A stretch of DNA of 44,146 nucleotides from Pseudomonadota bacterium. Its GTDB lineage: Bacteria > Pseudomonadota > Gammaproteobacteria > Burkholderiales > Sulfuricellaceae. Made by a program: the position numbers and the translations under genes. The DNA lies in NCBI GenBank assembly GCA_021792335.1, contig JAJYUW010000003.1, forward strand, positions 11,721-55,866. Direction: 5' to 3'. Below are positions 17,592 to 26,698 of the stretch, piece after piece. The stretch's first letter is position 1. Each line of letters starts with the position of its first letter. The notes under the pieces are model-generated. The model was not told the origin of the DNA. It worked only from the letters and a program-made list of their open reading frames with translations, and did not search any database.

Positions 17592-19108
17592 ACCTCTCCC
17601 TTGGAGACGAACGGATTCTCGACAAAGGAGCACGAATCTGAGAGCCTTCTGACCAATCCAAGCCCGACAAGGCGGGTTTCAAGGTTTCCGCGGTTGTCGC
17701 TGAGAGCGTCCTGGTCTACTGTCTTGGCGCGCACCAAGTGGGCTCCTTCGGCATCGCCGATGACAAGGCCGTAGCGGGCACGGACCTCGTGGAGAAACTC
17801 GTCAAACTGCATGCGGTCCTCGACGATGGACACGACCAATGTCTTCAACAGGCGGTCGTTCGGCGCGTATCGGTTGCGCCTCGACAGTCGCCGGGAGCTC
17901 AGGCCTATTGAGCGCGACCAGGCTGCATGGATCTTCCCGAAATGGCCTTCGTGGCGGGTTTCCGCCTTGTCCGCAAGCATCCGGACAAGCTCGTCTCCTG
18001 TCATTTTCTCGTAGTCGGTCTCATCGTCGGTGTCCACAGGAGGCCACTGAAACCAAGCCCTCATCAAACAGAGGCGCTCGCCGTCAGGATCGTCGGTCTC
18101 GGCAGCTTTTGCCCATTCGTCGCAGAGCCTGATTTGCTCGACCGCAGCGCGCACGGCGCGAAGCGACAATGATTGGTTTGCCTGGTAGGAGTCGCCTGAG
18201 AGCGCCCTGACTTTGGTGCGCTCTCGGGAGACGATTTCGCACACGAGCTCCACTGGCTCAGCATCCCCGACTTGCGTCTTCGCTCGTTCCAAGAAATACA
18301 GGAGCATATTGAGGCCGGCGCTGGCGATCAGATGCTCCAGCGCGTCATATATGGGCATGTCCCGCGAGAGGATCGCAAGCCAGTCGTCACAGAGCCTGTC
18401 AAAGCGGGGGTTGGATGCCTGGGGGAGATATCCGACATCCTTGGCTTCGGAAAATTGCGGCTTTCCTTGCAAAGTCCTGGCAAGGCGGTTCATCGGGGCA
18501 GACACGTTAAAGAGCCGCCCGATAAGCTTTTCTCCAAGCTCCGATCCGCGCTCTGCCCGGCAAAGCATCAAATACAAGAGCTCTCCGGTGCGCCCAAAAA
18601 ACAGCCTGTCGTTGGAGGCTTTTCCACCGACGACCCTCAAATCCTCGTATAGGGCGTCCGGTCCGAAGGGGAAGACGAACTTTGAGCTCCAACGTTTGTT
18701 GCTGCGCGCTTCGAAGGCCGAAGAACGCAGCAGTTCGATGGCCTTGGCGAAATCGTCGAAGGAGAGAAACGCCCGGCGCAGGTATTCCATGTCGGCGTCG
18801 TCGATCTCGGTGGCGTCCAAGGCGAAACGGGTCTTCCACTCCCTCCACTTGTCCTCATCGGGCAAAGACTTCTCGCGAATCGACTCCACATATGGGTTGT
18901 TGAACAACAGCCCCCGCAGCTTCATCTGCCGCTGCGGCCGATAGCTCACCTGCTCGTTGGGCGCCGCCTTCAGCGGGTTGTCGGCGTTAGAACCGAGCAC
19001 CCCCAGAAATTCCAGAACCGTGAGATGTGGAAGCTGGGCGTCGTGGAGACGATGGCCCCAGATGTGCTCGTCGACCGCGTAGTCGACTCCGTCAATCTTT
19101 GGTCTCAC
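17588..19108 (-). CDS. sspG: SspG/DptG-like restriction subunit
   Basis: A 506-residue protein with no clear catalytic motif. It is charged and mostly helical, with a conserved-looking core YLPQASNPRFDRLCDDWLAIL and several cysteines that do not form an obvious metal site. The call rests on gene order: it overlaps sspF by 4 nt upstream and sspH by 4 nt downstream, exactly where DptG/SspG lies in known systems, and its length fits. In those systems this subunit is needed for DNA damage in unmodified DNA. Identification from context is fairly strong, from sequence alone weak. Confidence 0.68.
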   Translation of the reverse strand: MRPKIDGVDYAVDEHIWGHRLHDAQLPHLTVLEFLGVLGSNADNPLKAAPNEQVSYRPQRQMKLRGLLFNNPYVESIREKSLPDEDKWREWKTRFALDATEIDDADMEYLRRAFLSFDDFAKAIELLRSSAFEARSNKRWSSKFVFPFGPDALYEDLRVVGGKASNDRLFFGRTGELLYLMLCRAERGSELGEKLIGRLFNVSAPMNRLARTLQGKPQFSEAKDVGYLPQASNPRFDRLCDDWLAILSRDMPIYDALEHLIASAGLNMLLYFLERAKTQVGDAEPVELVCEIVSRERTKVRALSGDSYQANQSLSLRAVRAAVEQIRLCDEWAKAAETDDPDGERLCLMRAWFQWPPVDTDDETDYEKMTGDELVRMLADKAETRHEGHFGKIHAAWSRSIGLSSRRLSRRNRYAPNDRLLKTLVVSIVEDRMQFDEFLHEVRARYGLVIGDAEGAHLVRAKTVDQDALSDNRGNLETRLVGLGLVRRLSDSCSFVENPFVSKGEV

Positions 19109-21009
19109 GAGCCTGTCCTCACGGTGATGGGCCGCGAGAATCCGTGGCCGTTTTGCTCTATCTCGATGAAGTTGAGTGTCAGGGCTCCATTATCCTCACT
19201 GGGCTCCTCGTCGTCATGTGAGAGTCGCTCAATACGCAGCAGCTCGGCCTTGCGAAGCAGCTTCGCTTTGAAGGCGAGCATGTCCTCCAAGCACTCGTTC
19301 GAAAAGCTTCCCGGCAGCGCGCCTTCAGCGACCCGGCAGAGAAACTCGAAACGCACAGGGGAAAGGTTGAATGTCGTCGAACCGCCCTCTCCCTGCGCAA
19401 GCGACACGCCCAATGCCGGTCTCTCGGTCAGGGCGTCGATCTTGACGGACATGCCAACACCACCGACGCGACGTGCAGGAGCCTCGGTGTCGCAAAGGAC
19501 ACTGATCCTCGACTGGGTGAAGCCGCCGGAGCTCGCGACGAAAACCCTGTCGTTGTTCTCGATGAGAAGGCCGGTCATCACGCGATTGAGCCCCCGCACC
19601 ATGCGAGCCCGCACTGTCTCGTCGACTGGCTTGCGCTCAGCGAGCGCGGCGGACATGTTCAGGTAGTCGCCAGCGAAACGGAACGCCGTCATGTCCCAGA
19701 ACGGATAGTCGCGCTCGTCATCGGGCAAGGTAAAAAAAAGCCTGCGTCTTTGGGTCTCAAGGCGCGCGAGGAAATCTGCCGCGCCTCCGTCGATTCGGGC
19801 GATCTCTTCGCCTTCAAGATATCGCAGCTGCGCTGCCAGATAGGATGGGGTAGCGCCGTATGCGGAATCTGCTTTGACCAGCCTGTTGAATGCATCCAAA
19901 AGGTTGCCGTCGTCGGCGCCGTATACGAGCAAGCCGTCGGCCCCGTTGGATGTTTCCTCGCCGATGCCGAAGGTGGCAAGGGCCCGGAACACCTGATGGT
20001 CGTTCGCGCGCTTGCGCGGCAGGTTGACTCCGAAAACATTGTCGTAGATGGAACCGTTTTCAGTCTTTCCGGCTTCCTGGATCTTGGCCACATCGGCGCA
20101 AGACAAAAGACCCTCCCGTGCGTCCTTGTGGCCGAGGATCATGTTCGCCGTCAGAGCGAGCAGGTCACGCACGGGAAGGTGCCAGCCGTTGAGCCTTGCG
20201 ACTTCGACGAGATCGCCAAGGCGTCTCACGAAGCGTCCCCTATCAGTTGCGCCAAGCAGCCGTTCCCTGTTCTCGTATATTGGACACAGGCGCTCAGGAG
20301 AGCGCAGAGAACATTTGGCGCAGTTCTCCCATTCCGCGTGTCCCGCGACTGCAGAGAGAACCTCGTCGAGCGAATGCCTGCGTGCGGTCCGGCTCAAATC
20401 GAATATAGCAAGTCGCTCAGGCGCTTTGCTGGCAAGCAGGAAGGCGTCCTGTAAAGGTTTTCTGAGAGGATGGACCCGCCCCTGCCGCAGTCCGAGGTTC
20501 CGAAGGCGCTCCAAGATTTGGCCATGGTTGGCGGCCACGACCAGGAACTGCTTGTTCTCCTCGCCAAGGACTGAGCGTTCTAGTAATTCCAGAACTTCGT
20601 CGCTTTTGCGCTCGTCGCTGACTGCGCTGAGGTCTTTCACAAACACGGCGATGCGCCCGTCGGCCAGGGCCAGCGTTTTCACGGGAGCGGAGATAAGCCA
20701 TTCACAGGGGTCGCCACCAAGTGCTCCCCACAGGCTGCGGCAGTGGTAGGTCTTTCCATCCCCGGCGGTTCCCGCAATGAGAAGCGAACCGTGTGCACCC
20801 GATTCCACCCTTAGCCGCATTTCTTCAAGCTGTGGGCTATCAAGGGTTATCGGCTGAACCTTTGCCCGGCCAATGGCTCCGACGACATATTCGTCAAAAA
20901 GTGTGAGGTCGTTTGGCGTGGGGCCGTATGAGCGCAGAAAGCGCACCCACGCTCCGGCAGGGACGGCACCAGCATCTTGGCTGGAAGGAGTAGCACTCAT
21001 CGGCAACAT
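19105..21009 (-). CDS. sspF: SspF/DptF-like ATPase of phosphorothioate-dependent restriction
   Basis: A protein of about 634 residues opening the restriction operon. Walker A GTAGDGKT lies at about residues 80–87 and a hydrophobic strand ending in VFVKDLSAVSDERKSD follows. A C-x2-C…C cluster (NCAKCSLRSPERLCPIY) sits near the middle, as in DptF-type ATPases. It probably senses or licenses the SspGH complex. The start is uncertain: ATG 21009 is followed by another ATG at 21000, while the open frame extends to a TTG at 21078. None has a strong ribosome site. The stop overlaps sspG by 4 nt. A −10-like TATAAT lies about 95 bp upstream of the chosen start. Confidence 0.8.
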   Translation of the reverse strand: MLPMSATPSSQDAGAVPAGAWVRFLRSYGPTPNDLTLFDEYVVGAIGRAKVQPITLDSPQLEEMRLRVESGAHGSLLIAGTAGDGKTYHCRSLWGALGGDPCEWLISAPVKTLALADGRIAVFVKDLSAVSDERKSDEVLELLERSVLGEENKQFLVVAANHGQILERLRNLGLRQGRVHPLRKPLQDAFLLASKAPERLAIFDLSRTARRHSLDEVLSAVAGHAEWENCAKCSLRSPERLCPIYENRERLLGATDRGRFVRRLGDLVEVARLNGWHLPVRDLLALTANMILGHKDAREGLLSCADVAKIQEAGKTENGSIYDNVFGVNLPRKRANDHQVFRALATFGIGEETSNGADGLLVYGADDGNLLDAFNRLVKADSAYGATPSYLAAQLRYLEGEEIARIDGGAADFLARLETQRRRLFFTLPDDERDYPFWDMTAFRFAGDYLNMSAALAERKPVDETVRARMVRGLNRVMTGLLIENNDRVFVASSGGFTQSRISVLCDTEAPARRVGGVGMSVKIDALTERPALGVSLAQGEGGSTTFNLSPVRFEFLCRVAEGALPGSFSNECLEDMLAFKAKLLRKAELLRIERLSHDDEEPSEDNGALTLNFIEIEQNGHGFSRPITVRTGS

Positions 21010-21101
21010 CCAATTCTTGTTATGAAGGAGGAAGCCTCCCCGGCTTGCTCGACTGTCCCTCCGTCCGCACGCCGTCAAACATTTGGCTGAGACAATGGCA
21101 T

Positions 21102-21107
21102 ATTATA
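21102..21107 (-). promoter_or_regulatory. Candidate −10 box of the sspFGH operon
   Basis: Consensus TATAAT on the minus strand, about 95 bp before the sspF start, in an AT-rich gap. No good −35 stands at 16–18 bp, so the promoter is tentative or needs an activator. Confidence 0.35.
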
Positions 21108-21291
21108 GCGCGATTTGGCAAAGATTTACTCTGGCATTGACATTAGGGAGACCGGCATGAAAAATCGAACTTTCGTACCCATTGCTTGAGCCGCAAATTC
21201 TATTGAGACGGCTATTTAGAGCTCTTTTACTGCTATTTTAAGGCATCCGAAGGCTCGTGAGATGAGCCACTGCATTTTGAATTTGGAGGAT

Positions 21292-21591
21292 TCAGCCTTT
21301 GCCTGTTGCCGGAGTTGGCTGCGGATGGGAAGCGCCTAGTGTCGCGTCACGCATAATTTGTCGTATATATAGTGTTGAACTACAGCAATTTTTATCAATA
21401 AAATTATAGCGTTGCAATGTAACCTCATATCCGACATTTGAGGCGTGACGCGACACTAGCAGGCTTACAACATATCCAGAAGAGCGGACATCAAGCATGC
21501 CGAACATGTCCATCAGTCGCAGCAATTCGAGGATAATGGATAGGTGTCCATCGCTGCCTTTTTTGTAACTACTCAGGTACATGTCAGGCAC
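21292..21591 (-). CDS. Doubtful small ORF interrupted by a MITE
   Basis: A 99-codon frame between sspF and the IS66 remnant, with no recognisable family. Its middle 40 codons are the MITE at 21336–21459. Removing the element and one CTAG copy leaves a continuous frame of about 59 codons, because element plus duplication is 120 bp. The first 44 codons (with KKGSDGHLSIILELLRLMD) look protein-like. It may be a fragment of a lost island gene. Low confidence that it is expressed. Confidence 0.25.
   Translation of the reverse strand: MPDMYLSSYKKGSDGHLSIILELLRLMDMFGMLDVRSSGYVVSLLVSRHASNVGYEVTLQRYNFIDKNCCSSTLYIRQIMRDATLGASHPQPTPATGKG
21336..21459. mobile_element. MITE with perfect inverted ends and CTAG duplications
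   Basis: CTAG at 21336–21339 and 21456–21459 flanks a 116-bp AT-rich element. Its ends begin TGTCGCGTCACGC in perfect inversion (13 bp, 17 bp with CTAG), and the similarity continues imperfectly for about 15–20 more bases. It carries no transposase, so it must have been moved in trans. A CTAG target is used by some IS5- and IS1182-like families; the parent IS is not in this window. Confidence 0.8.
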
Positions 21592-21619
21592 ATGGCACGC
21601 CTCGTGCTTTTAAGTTGGC

Positions 21620-21899
21620 ATGGACGAACTTCCCGACCTTGCCCGACTGAGCGTTGCCGAGAAAGATGAACTGATTCGCGAGCTGTGGCCCTTGCGTGCG
21701 CTGGTTCGCGATCTGGCGGCACAAGTGACTGCACTTCAGGCAAAGGTCACGGAACTGGAAGCCCGACTGGCGCAGAACAGCCGCAATTCGAGCAAGCCAC
21801 CCTCCTCGGATGGGCTGAACAAGCCAAAGCCCAAGTCGCTGCGCAAAGCGGGGCAACACCCGAAGGGCGGTCAGAAGGGCCATGTCGGTCACACGCTCA
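21620..21899 (+). pseudogene. IS66-type transposase, N-terminal fragment
   Basis: About 93 residues from ATG 21620 match the N-terminus of IS66 transposases: a leucine-zipper-like coiled coil ([20 protein letters not shown]), the hallmark [16 protein letters not shown], then [14 protein letters not shown]. At about 21900 the sequence switches to the reversed integrase gene. The zinc-finger and DDE parts are absent, and no IS66 end or tnpA/tnpB gene is seen. It is a deletion remnant. Confidence 0.85.
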
Positions 21900-22197
21900 A
21901 GAAGGTGACCGACAGGTTCGCCTCGATGTGCAGCCGGGCCTGCTCGGCCTCTTCCCACGTGTCGAACGTGATGTGCTGGAGGGGCACCCCCTTCCGGCGC
22001 ACGCGCAGCTGGAAGGCAGTCTCGAGCTGGGCGAGCTTGGCCTTGATGCCCCGCGCGCTGAGGGCTGCGCAGTAGCGCTCTGCATCGGGCGATTGGGAAA
22101 AGCGAAAGCGTTTGTCGAGGTCCGGCTGAGTGCGGACCCGGACCAACCAGGGGGAACGGTTTTGGATGTTGCTGTTGACAGCGGACTTGGAAGACAT
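21895..22197 (-). pseudogene. Tyrosine integrase, N-terminal fragment
   Basis: About 100 residues from ATG 22197 resemble the N-terminal arm-binding part of an island integrase: [40 protein letters not shown], then an [31 protein letters not shown] segment. The SAM-like core-binding domain and the catalytic R-H-R-Y domain are gone; at about 21900 it is fused to an IS66 fragment reading the opposite way. A good AGGAG lies about 7 nt upstream of the start. Its place next to tRNA-Pro, reading inward, marks it as the integrase that placed the island. As it stands it cannot catalyse excision. Confidence 0.78.
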
Positions 22198-22228
22198 ACG
22201 GTGCTCCTGATGGTAAGGAGTACCGTAT
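22196..22228. promoter_or_regulatory. Hairpin covering the integrase ribosome site and start
   Basis: ATACGGTGCTCCT-GATGGTA-AGGAGTACCGTAT gives 13-bp arms with one mismatch (a wobble pair in RNA). On the minus strand the structure buries the AGGAG and reaches the ATG of the integrase remnant. It may be a translational control or a protein operator. Confidence 0.55.
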
Positions 22229-22301
22229 AGGCGAGAAGCGGCGAAATTCGAAAAAAATATTTCGCGCGGCATGCTCTGGAAACTGGAGCATGCCCTGGAA
22301 A

Positions 22302-22343
22302 TTGGCGCACGATTGGCGCATAACCGTGTTTCTTATGCGCCAA
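22302..22343. repeat. TTGGCGCA arm-type sites at the tRNA end of the island
   Basis: TTGGCGCA at 22302–22309 and 22313–22320, plus an inverted copy at 22336–22343; TTGGCGCATAA at 22313–22323 and its inverse at 22333–22343 form a perfect 11-bp palindrome with a 9-nt loop. The first two repeat the 19-mer of the distal end. Confidence 0.7.
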
Positions 22344-22390
22344 CGCCCCGCAATGCAAATCCTAACAGGCTGATTCGTATTGCTTAATTA

Positions 22391-22467
22391 TGGTCGGGGT
22401 GAGAGGATTCGAACCTCCGGCCTCTGCGTCCCGAACGCAGCGCTCTACCAGGCTAAGCTACACCCCG
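22391..22467 (-). tRNA. tRNA-Pro (anticodon CGG)
   Basis: A full cloverleaf on the minus strand: acceptor CGGGGTG pairs with CACCCCG, D-arm GCTTAGCCTGGTAGAGC, anticodon stem CTGCG/CGCAG around the loop TTCGGGA (anticodon CGG), T-arm with TTCGAAT, and an encoded CCA. It is the integration target; after insertion the gene is still intact because the island carries the replaced 3' part (22391–22436). It lies 52 nt downstream of ispB on the same strand. Confidence 0.97.
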
Positions 22468-22481
22468 TTTTGACTTTTGCG

Positions 22482-22506
22482 GGCTTTCGCCTTGGGGCGA
22501 AATGCC
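22482..22506 (-). terminator. Hairpin between ispB and tRNA-Pro
   Basis: A stem TTTCGCC-TTGG-GGCGAAA (22485–22502), flanked by GGC/GCC with one bulged base, lies just after the ispB stop on the minus strand. It lacks a strong U-tract and could be a terminator or an RNA-processing site. Confidence 0.35.
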
Positions 22507-22519
22507 TGCTTACACCATT

Positions 22520-23488
22520 TCAGTAACTTCGCGTGACGGCAAAGTCGGCCAATTGTAGCAAAGATTCCTTGTGTTTTGAATGCGGCAGGTGCGAAATGGC
22601 ATCGCACGCCACTTTAGCTTCTATTTTCGCCCGGGCTCTTGCGTAATCCAGTGCGCCGGTATCCCGGATTGCGGCCATTACCGCACCCAGTTCGCTCAAG
22701 CCCCCCTGCTCGATCGCTTTGCGGATCACCTCCGCCTGCTGCGTTGTGCCGTTCTTCATGGCGTAAATCAGGGGCAGCGTCGGCTTGCCTTCGGCGAGGT
22801 CGTCGCCGACATTTTTCCCGGTCTCGGCATGGTCGCCGGAATAGTCCAGCACGTCGTCGATCAACTGGAACGCCGTTCCCATCCGCATGCCGTAGATGGC
22901 CATGGCTTCCTCATCGGCAGCAGAGGCATTGCCCAGGATCGCGCCGAGACGGGTGGCGGCCTCGAACAGCTTGGCGGTTTTGTAGTGGATGACTTTGATA
23001 TAGCGCGCTTCGTCGATATCCGCATCGTTGCAGTTCAACAGTTGCAGCACTTCGCCCTCGGCGATGATGTTGGTGGCGTCCGCCAGCACTTCCATCACGC
23101 GCATGCTGCCTGCCCCGACCATCATCTGGAAGGCCCTGGAATAGAGAAAATCGCCCACCAGCACGCTGGCGGCATTGCCGAACAGGGCGTTGGCGGTGGC
23201 GTTGCCGCGCCGCAGGTTGGATTCGTCCACCACGTCGTCGTGCAGCAGGGTGGCAGTGTGGATGAACTCGACCACCGCCGCCAGCTCGTGATGATACTTG
23301 CCGGAATAGCCGAACGCGCCCGCGGACAGCAGTACCAGCGCGGGACGCAGGCGCTTGCCGCCGCTGTTGATGATATATTCGCTGATCTGGCGGATCAGCA
23401 CGACTTCGGAATAGAGGCGCTTGCGGATGACATCATCCACTTCCAGCATGTCCGGCTCGATAGGGCTTCGAATCGCTTCCAGTGACAC
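22520..23488 (-). CDS. ispB: Polyprenyl (octaprenyl) diphosphate synthase
   Basis: A 322-residue trans-prenyltransferase that builds the ubiquinone side chain from farnesyl and isopentenyl diphosphates. Both aspartate-rich motifs are present: HDDVVDE near residues 82–90 and DDVLDYSGD near 210, with GGKRLRP near the N-terminus. The GTG at 23488 gives the usual protein start (VSLEAIRSP) and the usual family length; a longer open frame reaches 23737 but would overlap the rplU promoter and gene. It is divergent from rplU–rpmA, an arrangement common in proteobacteria. Chain length (C40) is inferred from family and context. Confidence 0.93.
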   Translation of the reverse strand: MSLEAIRSPIEPDMLEVDDVIRKRLYSEVVLIRQISEYIINSGGKRLRPALVLLSAGAFGYSGKYHHELAAVVEFIHTATLLHDDVVDESNLRRGNATANALFGNAASVLVGDFLYSRAFQMMVGAGSMRVMEVLADATNIIAEGEVLQLLNCNDADIDEARYIKVIHYKTAKLFEAATRLGAILGNASAADEEAMAIYGMRMGTAFQLIDDVLDYSGDHAETGKNVGDDLAEGKPTLPLIYAMKNGTTQQAEVIRKAIEQGGLSELGAVMAAIRDTGALDYARARAKIEAKVACDAISHLPHSKHKESLLQLADFAVTRSY

Positions 23489-23588
23489 AGAAAATCCAGC
23501 GTGATTGGGTGAAAAGGGGCAATGGTAGGAACGAGTACAGCCAAGTGTCAAGCCCGCCCCAGCCCGGCCCATGATTTCTAACAATATT

Positions 23589-23617
23589 TTGACCCGCGAA
23601 AAGGGTTCAGGTATAAT
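23589..23617 (+). promoter_or_regulatory. Sigma70 promoter of rplU–rpmA
   Basis: TTGACC at 23589–23594, a 17-bp spacer, then TATAAT at 23612–23617, near consensus, 35 bp upstream of the rplU ATG. It fits strong expression of ribosomal protein genes. Confidence 0.88.
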
Positions 23618-23651
23618 CGCGTTCCTTTCTAAAGCAAGTGTGGAGCTTAAC

Positions 23652-23966
23652 ATGTATGCGGTCATAAAAACCGGCGGCAAGCAGTATCGCGTAGCCGCCG
23701 GCGAAAAATTGAAAATAGAACAGATACCGGCAGACATCGGCAGCGAAATCGTACTGGATCAGGTATTGATGATTGCAGACGACGGAGCGGTTACGGTGGG
23801 CACGCCTCTGGTAAGCGGTGCGACGATCAAGGCGACGGTGCTCACGCACGGTCGCGGCGAGAAGGTGCAGATTTTCAAAATGCGCCGCCGCAAGCACTAC
23901 CAGAAGCACCAGGGTCATCGTCAGAACTATACCGAGATCCGCATCGACGGCATCGCGGCGAAGTAA
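23652..23966 (+). CDS. rplU: 50S ribosomal protein L21
   Basis: A 104-residue protein beginning [14 protein letters not shown] and ending with the basic [21 protein letters not shown] region, a full-length bacterial L21 that binds 23S rRNA in the large subunit. The ATG at 23652 is the family start; an open extension to 23571 covers the promoter and is not used. rpmA follows after 12 nt in the usual L21–L27 operon. Confidence 0.98.
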   Translation: MYAVIKTGGKQYRVAAGEKLKIEQIPADIGSEIVLDQVLMIADDGAVTVGTPLVSGATIKATVLTHGRGEKVQIFKMRRRKHYQKHQGHRQNYTEIRIDGIAAK

Positions 23967-23978
23967 GGAGAATCAGCA

Positions 23979-24239
23979 ATGGCACATAAAAAAGCAGGCG
24001 GCAGTGTACGCAACGGCCGCGACTCTCATTCCAAGCGCCTGGGCGTGAAGCGCTACGGCGGCGAACTGGTTTCCGCCGGCAGCATCATTGTGCGCCAGCG
24101 CGGCACCCAGATGTACGCGGGCGACAACGTCGGCATGGGCAAGGATCACACCCTGTTCGCCAAGGTGACCGGCACGATCAGCTTCGCCGTCAAGGGCGCC
24201 GCCAGACACAAAGTGGTTACCATTACTCCGGCCGTCTGA
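23979..24239 (+). CDS. rpmA: 50S ribosomal protein L27
   Basis: An 86-residue L27 starting [22 protein letters not shown], whose N-terminal tail reaches the peptidyl-transferase centre. It has a strong AAGGAG ribosome site 8 nt upstream of the ATG. There is no N-terminal cleavage extension of the Firmicute type. It is the second gene of the L21–L27 operon; a terminator follows 24 nt after the stop, so obgE is probably also served by its own promoter or read-through. Confidence 0.98.
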   Translation: MAHKKAGGSVRNGRDSHSKRLGVKRYGGELVSAGSIIVRQRGTQMYAGDNVGMGKDHTLFAKVTGTISFAVKGAARHKVVTITPAV

Positions 24240-24263
24240 ACTCAGCCTAAGAGTAGATCACAG

Positions 24264-24290
24264 GCCCTATCGGACGATAGGGCTTTTTTA
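24264..24290 (+). terminator. Rho-independent terminator after rpmA
   Basis: GCCCTAT-CGGACG-ATAGGGC (stem extendable inward) followed directly by six T: a textbook intrinsic terminator. Confidence 0.9.
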
Positions 24291-24295
24291 TTTAG

Positions 24296-25444
<1,149 letters not shown>

Positions 25445-25455
25445 AAATTAACAAT

Positions 25456-26574
25456 ATGAATTCCGTTATCGAAAATTCCAAACGCCTGGTCGTGAAAGTC
25501 GGCAGCAGCCTGGTCACCAACAGCGGCGCCGGGCTCGATCATGCCGCGCTCGACAACTGGGCGGCGCAGATTGCCCAGCTCAAGTCCATGGGGCGTGAAG
25601 TGGTCCTGGTGTCCTCCGGCGCAATCGCCGAAGGGATGCAACGCCTCGGCTGGAAGAAGCGCCCGCGTGCCGTGCATGAGCTTCAGGCCGCTGCCGCGGT
25701 CGGCCAGATGGGGCTGGTGCAGGTCTATGAAACCTGCTTCCGCAAACATGGCTTGCACACCGCGCAGATACTGCTGACCCATGACGATCTGGCTGACCGC
25801 AAACGCTACCTGAATGCCCGTTCCACCCTGCGCACGCTGCTCCGGCTCAATACCATCCCCATCATCAACGAAAACGATACCGTCGTCACCGAGGAAATCC
25901 GCTTCGGCGACAACGACACCCTGGCCGCGCTGGTTACCAACCTGATCGACGCAGATGCGCTGGTGATTCTCACCGACCAGTCCGGCCTGTATTCCGCCGA
26001 TCCGCGCAAGGATCCCGGCGCCACGCTGGTGGCGGAAGCGCAGGCCGGCGATGCGGAACTGGAAAAAATCGCGGGCGGCGCCGGCAGCGATATCGGCAGC
26101 GGCGGCATGCTGACAAAGATCCTCGCCGCCAAGCGCGCTGCGCGCAGCGGAGCGCATACCGTCATCGCCTCCGGCCGCGAACATGACGTGCTGGTACGAC
26201 TGGCACGGGGTGAAGCGATCGGCACCCAGCTGCTCGCCGGAAAAATCAAGACCGTGGCACGCAAGCAGTGGCTGGCAGACCATCTGCAAGTCGGCGGCAA
26301 ACTCACGCTCGACGCCGGCGCCGTCAAGGTGCTGCGCAAGGAAGGCAAAAGCCTGCTGCCCATCGGCGTCACCGCGCTCGCCGGTGACTTCGAGCGCGGC
26401 GAAGTGGTCACCTGCCTGGACGAGCATGGCCAGGAAGTCGCCCGCGGCCTGGTCAACTACAGCGCACAGGAAACCGCAAAAATCCTGCGCCGGGCGAGTT
26501 CGGAAATCGAGTCCATCCTCGGCTACATCGACGAGCCGGAATTGATACACCGCGACAATCTGGTGCTGCTCTGA
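25456..26574 (+). CDS. proB: Glutamate 5-kinase
   Basis: A 372-residue enzyme that phosphorylates glutamate in the first step of proline synthesis. The amino-acid kinase domain (residues about 1–260) shows [11 protein letters not shown], the [10 protein letters not shown] loop and the NENDTV substrate loop; a PUA domain (about 275–355) follows with [11 protein letters not shown] and [15 protein letters not shown]. Feedback inhibition by proline is typical for the family. It starts at ATG 25456, 86 nt after obgE with a palindromic repeat between. proA is not in the window. Confidence 0.97.
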   Translation: MNSVIENSKRLVVKVGSSLVTNSGAGLDHAALDNWAAQIAQLKSMGREVVLVSSGAIAEGMQRLGWKKRPRAVHELQAAAAVGQMGLVQVYETCFRKHGLHTAQILLTHDDLADRKRYLNARSTLRTLLRLNTIPIINENDTVVTEEIRFGDNDTLAALVTNLIDADALVILTDQSGLYSADPRKDPGATLVAEAQAGDAELEKIAGGAGSDIGSGGMLTKILAAKRAARSGAHTVIASGREHDVLVRLARGEAIGTQLLAGKIKTVARKQWLADHLQVGGKLTLDAGAVKVLRKEGKSLLPIGVTALAGDFERGEVVTCLDEHGQEVARGLVNYSAQETAKILRRASSEIESILGYIDEPELIHRDNLVLL

Positions 26575-26630
26575 ACCCAGATTATCCCTTCGCGTAGGCG
26601 CAAAGCGCCGCCTCATGGTTAATCTGGGTT
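26574..26630. repeat. Nested inverted repeat after proB
   Basis: Perfect 11-bp arms AACCCAGATTA / TAATCTGGGTT (26574–26584, 26620–26630) enclose a second hairpin GGCGC-AAA-GCGCC (26597–26609). No U-tract follows. It may end or stabilise the proB transcript, or may be a dispersed repeat. Confidence 0.6.
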
Positions 26631-26698
26631 GAAAAGCGGCACTCGCTTCCGAGCCGGGTGAACTATGCTGTAATCACCACCCGCACAGGAGAATCGCA

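Larger units (their letters stand above)
2670..22436. mobile_element. tRNA-Pro genomic island carrying a phosphorothioation defence system
   Basis: A 46-bp exact direct repeat flanks this segment: the 3' part of the intact tRNA-Pro gene at 22391–22436 and an orphan copy at 2670–2715. The island lies on the side of the tRNA 3' end, the standard result of tyrosine-recombinase integration. An integrase remnant next to the tRNA reads away from it, an Xis/AlpA-like gene lies at the far end, and TTGGCGCA repeats occur inside both ends. The cargo is sspBCD, a GIY-YIG gene, a dndB-like gene, an Mrr-like nuclease and sspFGH. The integrase is truncated, so the island is probably no longer self-mobile. 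Confidence 0.92.
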
